Below, one piece after another: positions 1 through 5,987 of a DNA stretch of 7,726 nt. Each line of letters opens with the position of its first letter. The first letter of the stretch is position 1. A program made the translations under genes and the position numbers. Under the pieces are notes generated by a model. The model did not search any database. It was given only the letters and a program-made list of their open reading frames with translations, and had not been told where the DNA came from. The stretch covers positions 1-7,726 of the forward strand of contig CAILKC010000779.1 in the NCBI GenBank assembly GCA_903834675.1, in the 5' to 3' direction. This DNA is from an uncultured Victivallales bacterium. GTDB lineage: Bacteria; Verrucomicrobiota; Lentisphaeria; Oligosphaerales; JAFGRS01.

Positions 1-23
1 CCAGACCCGCCGCTAACGTAAGC

Positions 24-81
24 TGCACCATAAGTCACTCCTATATCTACAACTAATTGGAGTATAACGACTTATGGTGCA
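24..81. repeat. Long inverted repeat / hairpin at the left edge
   Basis: The outer arms are a perfect 13-bp inverted repeat, TGCACCATAAGTC at 24-36 and GACTTATGGTGCA at 69-81. An inner pair, ACTCC (37-41) and GGAGT (59-63), continues the stem, leaving a five-base bulge (ATAAC, 64-68) on one side and a 17-base AT-rich loop. A 7-bp direct repeat AAGCTGC lies at 20-26 and 87-93, partly overlapping the left arm. The stretch is clearly more AT-rich than its surroundings. It could be a transposon end, a small MITE-like insertion, a terminator of an off-window gene, or an operator. No T-tract follows, which argues against a simple rho-independent terminator. Nothing else in 1-153 is recognisable. 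Confidence 0.7.
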
Positions 82-153
82 TTTTCAAGCTGCCGCAGGG
101 GAATTCCAAGCCCTCCATGGTCTTTTTGGATAGGGTCTAGCTCGCAGGCCTGG

Positions 154-2601
154 TTGCCGACGACGGAGGGAATGGTCCGTCCGCAAGGCGCGGTCCTCGA
201 TTGCACGGAAAACCGCGATATCCTGCCTGACGGGTTACCCTATGTTGACCTCGGTGCCCAGTCTGGCACCCTCTGTAACCTGCTTGGCGTGCAGAGGTCC
301 GTTGACGAGACGACACTGGTGGACCTTCTCCGCAAGCAGAAGGACGCCGGTGCGGCCAACGTAAATGCCGACCGGTGCCGGCGGATCTACGAGTATCTCG
401 GCGCTCATGGTGCCGCCGCGACAAGCGCCCTCAGGACAGAGGCCCTGATCTTCGTTCCCGGTGGCGAAGGCGGGCCCGTCTGGCGTGCAGCCGGCGAGAT
501 CATCTGGGAAGATCGTCGCGACCTGTTCGGCGCCAGCTTCGGGTATCTCAAACCGCACTACGGGAATCCCCCGGTTCTGAAACCCTTCTTCTGCACCACG
601 CTCGGTGTCGCGGAGGATGTGACCGTCGGCAGCTGCCTGGACTGGCTGACGCGGGCGTCAGCAAGTCAGAGCACCGACGCTGAGCGTACTGCCAAAGTCT
701 ACAAACTCCTTGCCGATAGGCACAGCGCGGACCCCATTCGGCCGGCCGACGAACCGCGCTGCCGCAAGGCATTCGCTGAAGAGGACTTGATCTACGACCC
801 GCACGCGAATCGCTGGCTAACCTCCCAGCTCTGCGTGTGGCCAGACCGCCGAGCTGTTCTGGGTGACCAGTTCGCCTACCTCGAACGTCACTACCCGTCA
901 CTGAAGGGCTTCTTCGTGGAGTTGCTTGGCGTGAAGATGGAGGTGGACGACAAGTGCTACGCGGACCGCTGGCGGGCGCTGCAGGAGCAGGAGAGCAACC
1001 CGGACCCGAACGAACTGGATCAGGCCCTGTCAGCGATCTACACGGCCCTGCTGAGAGTCGTCGTCGAGCAGTCGGGCAAAGTCCCTGACTGGTGGGAGGA
1101 TTTCGCCCGCCACGCACTGGTGGTCTGTGAGGATGGACGCTTCCACAAACCGGGCCAGTGTCTGATCCCCGACGATGGCGAGTTGCGACGCATTCTGACC
1201 GACACCGGCCATACCGCCGCCTTCGCCTACCTGCCCAACAAGCGTCCATGGAAGGAATGGGATCCGCTTCTCTCTCGGCTGGAGGTTCGGCGCGTCTCTG
1301 CCGCAGTCCACCGCCAAGGGGCGTCTGCGACGGGTGCGCGACCTGCTGAGACGCCAGGCTTCCTCACGAGCCCCACCGTCCAACTGGTCCTGGCCTGGCT
1401 CCACAGCGAAAAGCGCCTGGACTGCTCGGATATCAGGGAAGTCCGGTCGGGCCTGCGGGAGACGCGGGAGGTCCATGCGGAGTCACTCGAAGTCTCTTTC
1501 GCTGTCGATGGTTCCGATATACCGGTGCGGACCGCCTACCCCGCTTACTGGGACCGCCAGTCCTCCCCGCCGGTCCTGTTCTTGGCCGACGGTGCCAGAA
1601 GGCTGCACGTGGCGAACGCGCTCTTCGCCGGCCTTATGGGCAGGTTGGGTTTGGACCATGACGACTCGGATCAGGACGACTGCGGAGTCTTGGCGGCGAT
1701 GCTCGGCAGTGAGGAGGCCGACGCCATCGCCTGGATGGAGAAGAGGGGCTGGCGACTGCCTGACGACGAAGGTGCCGATGGAGGCACTCCCGCAAGCGGA
1801 GGTGGGGCGGATGTTGGGGAGGTAGACGCCACGGAACCCGCGGGCAAACCGGAGACCACCGAAGCCAAGAGCCCCGGCGATGCCGTGGTACCCCCTCCGC
1901 CCGGTAAGATGCCACCACGTCCTAGAGGCCATGCACCCCCAGTCGGTCCGCGACCACCGGTCGATGTCGAGCCCGGTGTCCCCCTTCCGCCTTACTCGGA
2001 GATGCTGTCGGATGCCTTCAGCAGACCCGCAAGACTCAGCGCTGGCGCCGACGACGATGGGCCCATGCTGGATGACGCGGGGCCCGTGCGTAAACACGAC
2101 CGCCGGGCCGCCAAGTTGCTCGAAGGCCACCAGGCACGGATGGCAGAGGAGCCCGATTCTGCCGAACGCCGCATGGCTACCGAACTGACCATTCTGGAGG
2201 CGTCCGACCCGGCAGTTCGCCAGCGGCTGTTCGAGTGGTATCGCGGCAAGTGCCAGATCTGCGGTCTCTCATGGCCAAAGCGCGACGGAACTCCCTTCTT
2301 CCTGGCGGCCTATCTTGTCGAGCGGCAGAACGCGCGATGGTTGGACGATGCAGCCAACGCCATCTGCCTCTGCGCTGAGCACTTTGCGCAGTGGCGCCAC
2401 GCCGCCAAGGAGGATCCGCTCGGCATCGCCGAACAGGTGAGATCAATGCATCTGCCGTCACAGGGCGGTACGGATGACCTCTGCATCCTGTTCACGATGC
2501 TCGGGCAGACTGTCCAGATCACCTACTGCGAGAAGCACATGCTCGCACTGAAGACCTTCATCGGGGAGGCACGTGAACCCACGCCGGACCAACGGAGATA
2601 G
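154..2601 (+). CDS. Sacsin-like (GHKL/Hsp90-type ATPase family) large protein, missing its ATPase N-terminus
   Basis: 815 residues if started at TTG 154; an in-frame ATG at 172 is the alternative, and neither has a well-spaced ribosome site. The protein resembles the downstream half of bacterial proteins annotated as sacsin N-terminal ATPase-like. Two tandem modules (about residues 98-152 and 212-264) share the pattern LIxxP...W...xxWxDxR..xG..FxYLxxHY..LKxFFxxxLGV, and a degenerate third copy lies near residues 28-60. An acidic/Gly-rich then Pro-rich linker follows (about 545-625). The C-terminal module has C700-x2-C703 and C740-x2-H743, probably a zinc site, with N735 placed as in HNH folds. 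Known bacterial family members are usually much longer and begin with a GHKL ATPase; no ATP-binding motifs are seen here. The frame is open back to position 34, so the gene is either 5'-truncated or the second part of a split gene. Its stop lies five bases before the nuclease gene, suggesting co-expression. Function is unproven; a defence role is inference. Confidence 0.75.
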   Translation: MPTTEGMVRPQGAVLDCTENRDILPDGLPYVDLGAQSGTLCNLLGVQRSVDETTLVDLLRKQKDAGAANVNADRCRRIYEYLGAHGAAATSALRTEALIFVPGGEGGPVWRAAGEIIWEDRRDLFGASFGYLKPHYGNPPVLKPFFCTTLGVAEDVTVGSCLDWLTRASASQSTDAERTAKVYKLLADRHSADPIRPADEPRCRKAFAEEDLIYDPHANRWLTSQLCVWPDRRAVLGDQFAYLERHYPSLKGFFVELLGVKMEVDDKCYADRWRALQEQESNPDPNELDQALSAIYTALLRVVVEQSGKVPDWWEDFARHALVVCEDGRFHKPGQCLIPDDGELRRILTDTGHTAAFAYLPNKRPWKEWDPLLSRLEVRRVSAAVHRQGASATGARPAETPGFLTSPTVQLVLAWLHSEKRLDCSDIREVRSGLRETREVHAESLEVSFAVDGSDIPVRTAYPAYWDRQSSPPVLFLADGARRLHVANALFAGLMGRLGLDHDDSDQDDCGVLAAMLGSEEADAIAWMEKRGWRLPDDEGADGGTPASGGGADVGEVDATEPAGKPETTEAKSPGDAVVPPPPGKMPPRPRGHAPPVGPRPPVDVEPGVPLPPYSEMLSDAFSRPARLSAGADDDGPMLDDAGPVRKHDRRAAKLLEGHQARMAEEPDSAERRMATELTILEASDPAVRQRLFEWYRGKCQICGLSWPKRDGTPFFLAAYLVERQNARWLDDAANAICLCAEHFAQWRHAAKEDPLGIAEQVRSMHLPSQGGTDDLCILFTMLGQTVQITYCEKHMLALKTFIGEAREPTPDQRR

Positions 2602-2606
2602 CCGAG

Positions 2607-3413
2607 ATGCAGGACACCGCAAGTGAGTACCGAGGCTCTAAAGCCGTCGCCGGTATCGCTACCCACTATGCCGCGGAACTGGATGCGCAGTTCCGGACGC
2701 TGAACTACTTCATTGTCAATTCGGGAGAGGTTGGCCGCGCTCATGAGACGTTCCTGCGGGAGGTGCTGCGCCGGTTTCTTCCGCACAGCATCAATCTCGG
2801 CAGCGGTTTCGTCGCAGCCGAGACGTGGACCTCTCGGCAACAGGACATCCTGATCTACCGGCGGGATGGTTCCGTGCTTCTGTCCGTCGGGGACTGCGTC
2901 GTGGTCGGGGACCGCGATGCGCTGATTGGATCCATCGAGGTCAAGACAAGGCTGAAGTCGCCCAAACGGTTCAGCGATTGCTGCGCAGCGATGGCTGACT
3001 TACGGGAGAGGACCGGCGCCTTTCATGCGCTGTACGTCTGGGATTCCGCCAAGTGCGAAACTGCGCTCAAGGGCGTCTGGCAGTATGTCCGTGCCGATCC
3101 AGACCGACGCCGCACTACTATCCCGCATGTGATATACGGAAAGGGCAAGTACCTGCTCATGAAGCCACCTGTGGCACGCGCCGACGATCCGCGCTCGTCG
3201 GCGCCCTACCTGCGATGGCAGATCAGCGAAGATGGTTTCACCGAGGGGCGAGCGCTGCTCGGCCTCGTGGCCGCTGTCTTCTCCCTCGGATCGCGACCGC
3301 CGGGCCTGCCGTGGTGGCTGAAGGATGATTGGGATCTGCATGGAGGCACGGCGAAGGACGCCGGTGAGCCTGTTACATGGCCTGTTGACCTCTGTGGCCC
3401 GGCAGGCCATTAG
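2607..3413 (+). CDS. DUF6602-family protein, predicted PD-(D/E)XK-like nuclease
   Basis: 268 residues. The ATG at 2607 is five bases after the previous stop and is preceded by CGGAGA (2593-2598), a good Shine-Dalgarno that lies inside the end of the upstream gene, so translational coupling is likely. The DUF6602 signature is visible: GRAHETFLREVLRRFLP (43-59, with E47), then GSGFV (66-70), QQDILIY (78-84, D80) and SIEVKT (109-114, E111 and K113). The arrangement E...D...ExK is the usual PD-(D/E)XK nuclease core, so DNA or RNA cleavage in the cytoplasm is predicted. No membrane segment or signal peptide is seen. The C-terminal third (about 200-268) is Trp/Pro-rich and I do not recognise it. 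Tight pairing with the sacsin-like gene suggests that the ATPase-family protein controls or partners the nuclease (inference). Length and frame look intact, so this is probably a functional gene even if its partner is truncated. Confidence 0.75.
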   Translation: MQDTASEYRGSKAVAGIATHYAAELDAQFRTLNYFIVNSGEVGRAHETFLREVLRRFLPHSINLGSGFVAAETWTSRQQDILIYRRDGSVLLSVGDCVVVGDRDALIGSIEVKTRLKSPKRFSDCCAAMADLRERTGAFHALYVWDSAKCETALKGVWQYVRADPDRRRTTIPHVIYGKGKYLLMKPPVARADDPRSSAPYLRWQISEDGFTEGRALLGLVAAVFSLGSRPPGLPWWLKDDWDLHGGTAKDAGEPVTWPVDLCGPAGH

Positions 3414-3521
3414 GCCATCAAGAGGCCTGACCTCAACACCAATCATCCGTATGGTAGCACCTTCCCGTGGTCCGACCCCGAGATAAGGCAACGCGTATTG
3501 GATGGCCGTCGCTCGAACGCC

Positions 3522-4280
3522 TCAGACCCGGAGATCCTCTAGGTGAACCGCGAAACGGTCTGGCGCAGGTACTGCTCGTTTCAGAGCGGGGTCGTGCCCC
3601 CCTGCGATGACCGCATCCAGAACGCGTCGGCGATCATCGTCGCTTGTTCGCACGCCAAAGACGAGTTGCGTCACGCATGCATCGATGCCATAGGAGCGAT
3701 TCCCGGGATTCGCGACCAACCGCCACTCACGCTCGTAACTCCAGTCGGAGGCCTTGGTCAGCCATAGTTGATCAACCGAATTGGGGTTGAGCGTGCGCTC
3801 GAAATCGGCGAGTGTGAGCCTGGGATACTCTCGGCGGTATGTGACGGCGTGCGCCAACCTGCCGACCATGTTGGTCGGCGATCTTTCGAATCCCACGCAG
3901 ATGCCAGTGTGCGAGCTCGAGTAGTGTCCCCACATCAAGAGATTGTCGCAGGACTCCGTCAGACATAGAAGACCCATCTCTTCGAAGACGCGACCAACGC
4001 CTTCTCGGAACGTGGCGAATGCCTCGGCATCGTGGGAATCAGGTTTCAGCCGCTCTGCGGGTATTGAGCCAGGCACATATCGAGGACTTGACGTGATCGT
4101 CGAAAGGGCATGTTCGACGCTATCTCGCAAGCCGTCCTCGGCAACCGCGAGCGCGCAGTCGAACGGGTCGTTGAACGAGCGCGGGTTGGCGAACCAGAAC
4201 GCCCGTGTTCGCAGAGCAGTGATCGAATGCTCACTGATTGGAAGATACTTGTATAGAGTAACCAGTTCCGGTCGTAACAT
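3522..4280 (-). CDS. DUF2971 family protein
   Basis: 252 residues, apparently complete, starting at the ATG at 4280 with only a weak upstream purine signal. The DUF2971 hallmarks are in order: LYKY (9-12), SFNDPFD (35-41), CLTE followed by NLLMWGHYSSSHTGICVGF (113-131), and KASDWSYEREWRLV (176-189), where Lys, Trp, Glu and Arg are the family's most constant residues. The biochemical role of DUF2971 is not established to my knowledge. The protein is soluble, with no membrane segment or signal peptide. It converges on the DUF6602 nuclease gene, with 108 bases between their stops, and lies downstream on the same strand as the DUF2442 gene (112-base gap). Scattered genes of this family often sit in accessory and defence-like regions, and the surroundings here agree, but a link to either neighbour is only inference. 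Confidence 0.8.
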   Translation of the reverse strand: MLRPELVTLYKYLPISEHSITALRTRAFWFANPRSFNDPFDCALAVAEDGLRDSVEHALSTITSSPRYVPGSIPAERLKPDSHDAEAFATFREGVGRVFEEMGLLCLTESCDNLLMWGHYSSSHTGICVGFERSPTNMVGRLAHAVTYRREYPRLTLADFERTLNPNSVDQLWLTKASDWSYEREWRLVANPGNRSYGIDACVTQLVFGVRTSDDDRRRVLDAVIAGGHDPALKRAVPAPDRFAVHLEDLRV

Positions 4281-4392
4281 CGTCGTATATATGCTAACTA
4301 ACGTCGGGGTTCCCTTTGTCTGATCTTCCTTGGTGCGGCGTTTTCGGACGACACTCTTTCCCGGCTAGCGTTGAATGCCCTGTCCCCGATCG

Positions 4393-4755
4393 TCATTGTT
4401 GGAGCTTCTGCTGCGCCAAAACCAATTCGCTCTTCTTGGGAGGGCGACCCCCTTTGAGACCGTTGGTGCGACTACTGCCGGCTTTGCGCGCACTCTTGAC
4501 CGAACCGCCCCGACGGCCCATCTGCGCGGCGGCGAAGGTCACCGTCTGCATGCGAAACGGATAGTCTTCTGGATGAGCGAGAATGTTGGTGTGTAGGTCA
4601 ATATCGGCATCATCCCAGCGGATATGTCCGTGTCCGCAATACTCGACATTGAAAATCTGGGTTGACGGCAGTGTGGCAAGATACGGGAAGTCGGCAAACG
4701 CGGCAAAATATCCTCTATCCTCCACAACGAGATAAAGCCCCTCAGATGTCACCAT
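4393..4755 (-). CDS. DUF2442-domain protein with basic Gly-rich C-terminal tail
   Basis: 120 residues from the ATG at 4755, seven bases after the DUF4160 stop. An in-frame ATG at 4794 would overlap the upstream gene by 32 bases and add 13 residues unlike the family, so 4755 is preferred. Residues 3-60 resemble DUF2442: a beta-rich segment with a YFAAFADFPYL core, then IRWDDADIDLHTNIL (45-59), matching the family's W-x-x-x-x-D-L ending. The tail (79-107) is MGRRGGSVKSARK followed by NGLKGGRPPKK. This AT-hook-like or disordered basic tail is common in DUF2442 proteins paired with DUF4160 and could contact nucleic acid. DUF2442/DUF4160 pairs look like small toxin-antitoxin-type modules, but no activity is established to my knowledge. 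It is the last gene of the 5445-4393 run. Confidence 0.75.
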   Translation of the reverse strand: MVTSEGLYLVVEDRGYFAAFADFPYLATLPSTQIFNVEYCGHGHIRWDDADIDLHTNILAHPEDYPFRMQTVTFAAAQMGRRGGSVKSARKAGSSRTNGLKGGRPPKKSELVLAQQKLQQ

Positions 4756-4762
4756 CTTGACT

Positions 4763-5005
4763 TCAGCACTTCTTCTGACGCTTGGTCCACTCATTCTCGA
4801 TCAACTCCTTATTCTCTTCGACAAGTCGCATAATTCTCCGTAATTCGTGTTGTGCAAAGCCATCGTTGCTGGCAAGGCTGACTTCATGCTTGATCCAGAA
4901 TTTCGCCTCGGTCTGCTCCCGAATCACATGGACATGTACGGGCTCTCCGCTTTCCTCACTGAAGAAGAAGAACCGATACGGTCCAATTCTCAAGATTGTC
5001 GGCAT
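4763..5005 (-). CDS. DUF4160 domain protein
   Basis: 80 residues, beginning MPTILRIGPYRFFFFS at the ATG at 5005, which has AAGG a few bases upstream. The frame stays open to 5242, but the extra N-terminal residues merely read across the RelE-like gene, and DUF4160 proteins normally start exactly at this MPTI(L)RI motif. Family features seen: the aromatic GPYRFFFFS strand (8-16), EPVHVHV (21-27, with the conserved His pair), EAKFWI (33-38), and a C-terminal helix LRRIMRLVEENKELIENEW (55-73). Length matches the family. The DUF2442 gene follows seven bases after the stop, so the two are almost certainly co-translated. Role unknown. The compact gene pair with a histidine-containing small protein resembles a toxin-antitoxin module (inference). 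Confidence 0.85.
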   Translation of the reverse strand: MPTILRIGPYRFFFFSEESGEPVHVHVIREQTEAKFWIKHEVSLASNDGFAQHELRRIMRLVEENKELIENEWTKRQKKC

Positions 5006-5060
5006 ACGCCTTGTCCGGTTGAAGAATCTCAACCCAGCATATCCTATTCGGTTAGGTTTA

Positions 5061-5258
5061 TCAAGCCGTTGCTTGTTCTTCTTGCCCAGTAGCGTGATGG
5101 TAGGTCTGCTCGCTGCCCTGCAGCTTCCGGCAGCCCGAGGGGAACGGGTCATGGGCCAGCTCCTCGACGGCGCTGATGAGGCGCGGTATGGCTGACCGAT
5201 CAATCCGCCGCAGTTCCTTCCGAGCCGAGGTTCGCCACTCAATTCGGTAAGAGGCCAT
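5061..5258 (-). pseudogene. RelE-superfamily toxin, C-terminally truncated
   Basis: 65 residues starting MASYRIEWRTSARKELRRI, overlapping the antitoxin gene by 20 bases as is typical of type II modules. Residues 1-53 look like a RelE/ParE-superfamily mRNA-interferase-like toxin: an N-terminal strand, a basic helix pair, then DPFPSGCRKLQGSEQTY (37-53). In the family this is followed by R-x-R-V-G-x-Y-R-V and a terminal HR-x-x-Y region that carry the Arg/His/Tyr residues important for activity. Here the reading continues as HHATGQEEQATA and stops, and I find no RelE C-terminus in the other two frames downstream. The usual length is about 85-95 residues. The break lies within the AT-richer bases 5030-5100, just before DUF4160, suggesting a deletion or recombination joined two modules. 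Probably inactive as a toxin. Confidence 0.75.
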
Positions 5259-5445
5259 CGCGCTTCAACTCCGCGACCAGCTTCTCGTGAGGGACCGTCT
5301 CTTCGTCTCGGCGCTCAGCTACAACAGCCAGGTCACGGAGGTCCTCAAGAAGCTCCTCATACTCGCCAAGCGGAAGGATGACAGCCTCCCGTTTACCGTT
5401 GTCGCCGATCACGTATCGCGGGTGTAGTTGCAGCGTCGCACTCAT
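5239..5445 (-). CDS. Phd/YefM-like antitoxin
   Basis: 68 residues from the ATG at 5445, with GGAG about nine bases upstream. The sequence MSATLQLHPRYVIGDNGKR, then AVILPLGEYEELLEDLRDL (21-39), matches the Phd/YefM-like antitoxin pattern: a short N-terminal DNA-binding beta/helix unit with the conserved AVxLPxxEYExLxEdL helix, then an acidic C-terminal segment that would wrap the toxin. The gene is intact and overlaps the RelE-like gene by 20 bases in the order antitoxin then toxin. Such antitoxins usually repress their own promoter; an inverted repeat beside a TATATT box lies just upstream (5475-5499). Since the toxin is truncated, this may now be an orphan antitoxin, perhaps still a repressor driving the whole four-gene run. 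Confidence 0.85.
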   Translation of the reverse strand: MSATLQLHPRYVIGDNGKREAVILPLGEYEELLEDLRDLAVVAERRDEETVPHEKLVAELKRDGLLPN

Positions 5446-5474
5446 CGCCGGATCTCCAGTGTTTGCATGGGCAC

Positions 5475-5499
5475 AATATACCTCCTCACCCCCGAGGAG
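5475..5499 (-). promoter_or_regulatory. Putative promoter -10 box and operator of the antitoxin operon
   Basis: Reading the minus strand, TATATT (plus-strand 5475-5480) lies about 30 bases upstream of the antitoxin ATG and would serve as a -10 box. No convincing -35 is seen at the expected spacing. Directly adjoining it is a 6-bp inverted repeat, CTCCTC (5482-5487) and GAGGAG (5494-5499), positioned where a Phd-type antitoxin could bind and shut off its own promoter. Position and symmetry are seen; function is inferred. Confidence 0.35.
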
Positions 5500-5536
5500 A
5501 CGCAGGCACTGGTGACAGCCGAGGTAGAGGGGGTCA

Positions 5537-5965
5537 GTGTCGAACTCACGGCTTCAGGAGCTGACCCATGACCACCCGGCCGACATCACTCAGATGCTGC
5601 AGGGGTTGGTGACCCGCCGAGTGCTGGCTCAGAAAGGCCGCACGCGTGGCACCTACTACATGCTCCCGGACCACGGCACGATCAGTCCGGCCAATGACAC
5701 CGAACCGTCGGTGGCAGGCGACAGCCGCGGGGCTGGTGACACCCAGCAGTTGTCCGGTGATGTCACTGGCACTCGCGGTGACTCCCAACATCCGCCCGGC
5801 GACTCCCAACATTTGCCCGGTGACTTCCAACATCCGCCCGGTGACTCCCAACACTGCTACCTGCGGCCAATGCTGGAAGCGAAGCTCTTGCAGATGAAGT
5901 TCCCCAGCGAACCGAACCGCCCTGATCAGGCCTACACCACCCACGAACGCGCTACGGAACTGTGA
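5537..5965 (+). pseudogene. Remnant of a COG2865/AlbA_2-type ATP-binding transcriptional regulator (C-terminal part)
   Basis: 142 codons from GTG 5537, which has AGAGGGGG (5526-5533) upstream and could be translated. Residues 4-43 (RLQELTHDHPADITQMLQGL... RGTYYMLP) look like the C-terminal winged helix of COG2865/RecG-like regulators that carry an N-terminal AlbA_2 domain. Next comes a low-complexity linker with a 7-residue repeat GDSQHPP (81-106), like the DSLH/SSEHL-type linkers of that family. It then jumps to LEAKLLQMKFPSEPNRPDQAYTT (113-135), resembling the true C-terminus of these proteins, with the usual intervening domain missing. The AlbA_2 and ATPase regions are absent upstream; that space is taken by the divergent antitoxin promoter. 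It therefore appears 5'-truncated and internally deleted. Confidence 0.6.
5777..5854 (+). repeat. 21-bp tandem repeat inside the regulator remnant
   Basis: Three complete 21-bp units start at 5777, 5798 and 5819, and a partial fourth runs 5840-5854. Each begins GG(T/C)GACT(C/T)CCAACAT and differs by one to three bases. The repeat is in frame and encodes GDSQHPP, GDSQHLP, GDFQHPP and GDSQH. It is coding low-complexity sequence, not a CRISPR array: the units are contiguous and have no spacers. Confidence 0.9.
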
Positions 5966-5987
5966 CGACATCACCCCCGTCGCCTGG

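Noticed and set aside
11..93. Integron attC site
   Set aside because: The hairpin is similar in size, but a GTTRRRY core on the right and its RYYYAAC partner on the left are not found.
548..1249. Long minus-strand open frame opposite the sacsin-like gene (233 codons)
   Set aside because: It is Arg/Pro/Ser-rich with no family-like motif and mirrors a gene with clear domain patterns on the plus strand; a GC-rich shadow.
1483..2130. Minus-strand open frame of 215 codons
   Set aside because: It lies opposite the Pro-rich linker of the sacsin-like gene and has no recognisable motif; a shadow.
3411..3430. Terminator hairpin between the convergent nuclease and DUF2971 genes (AGGCC/GGCCT)
   Set aside because: The stem is only 5 bp with no T-tract; too weak to list.
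5006..5242. N-terminal extension of the DUF4160 frame
   Set aside because: The added 79 residues simply read across the RelE-like gene out of frame; the family start MPTILRIG at 5005 has its own ribosome site.
5467..5571. Short plus-strand ORF (34 codons, ATG 5467) across the antitoxin promoter
   Set aside because: It has no ribosome site and no recognisable motif, and it overlaps the remnant in another frame.
5777..5854. CRISPR array
   Set aside because: The units are directly contiguous at 21 bp with no spacers and are in frame in a coding linker.
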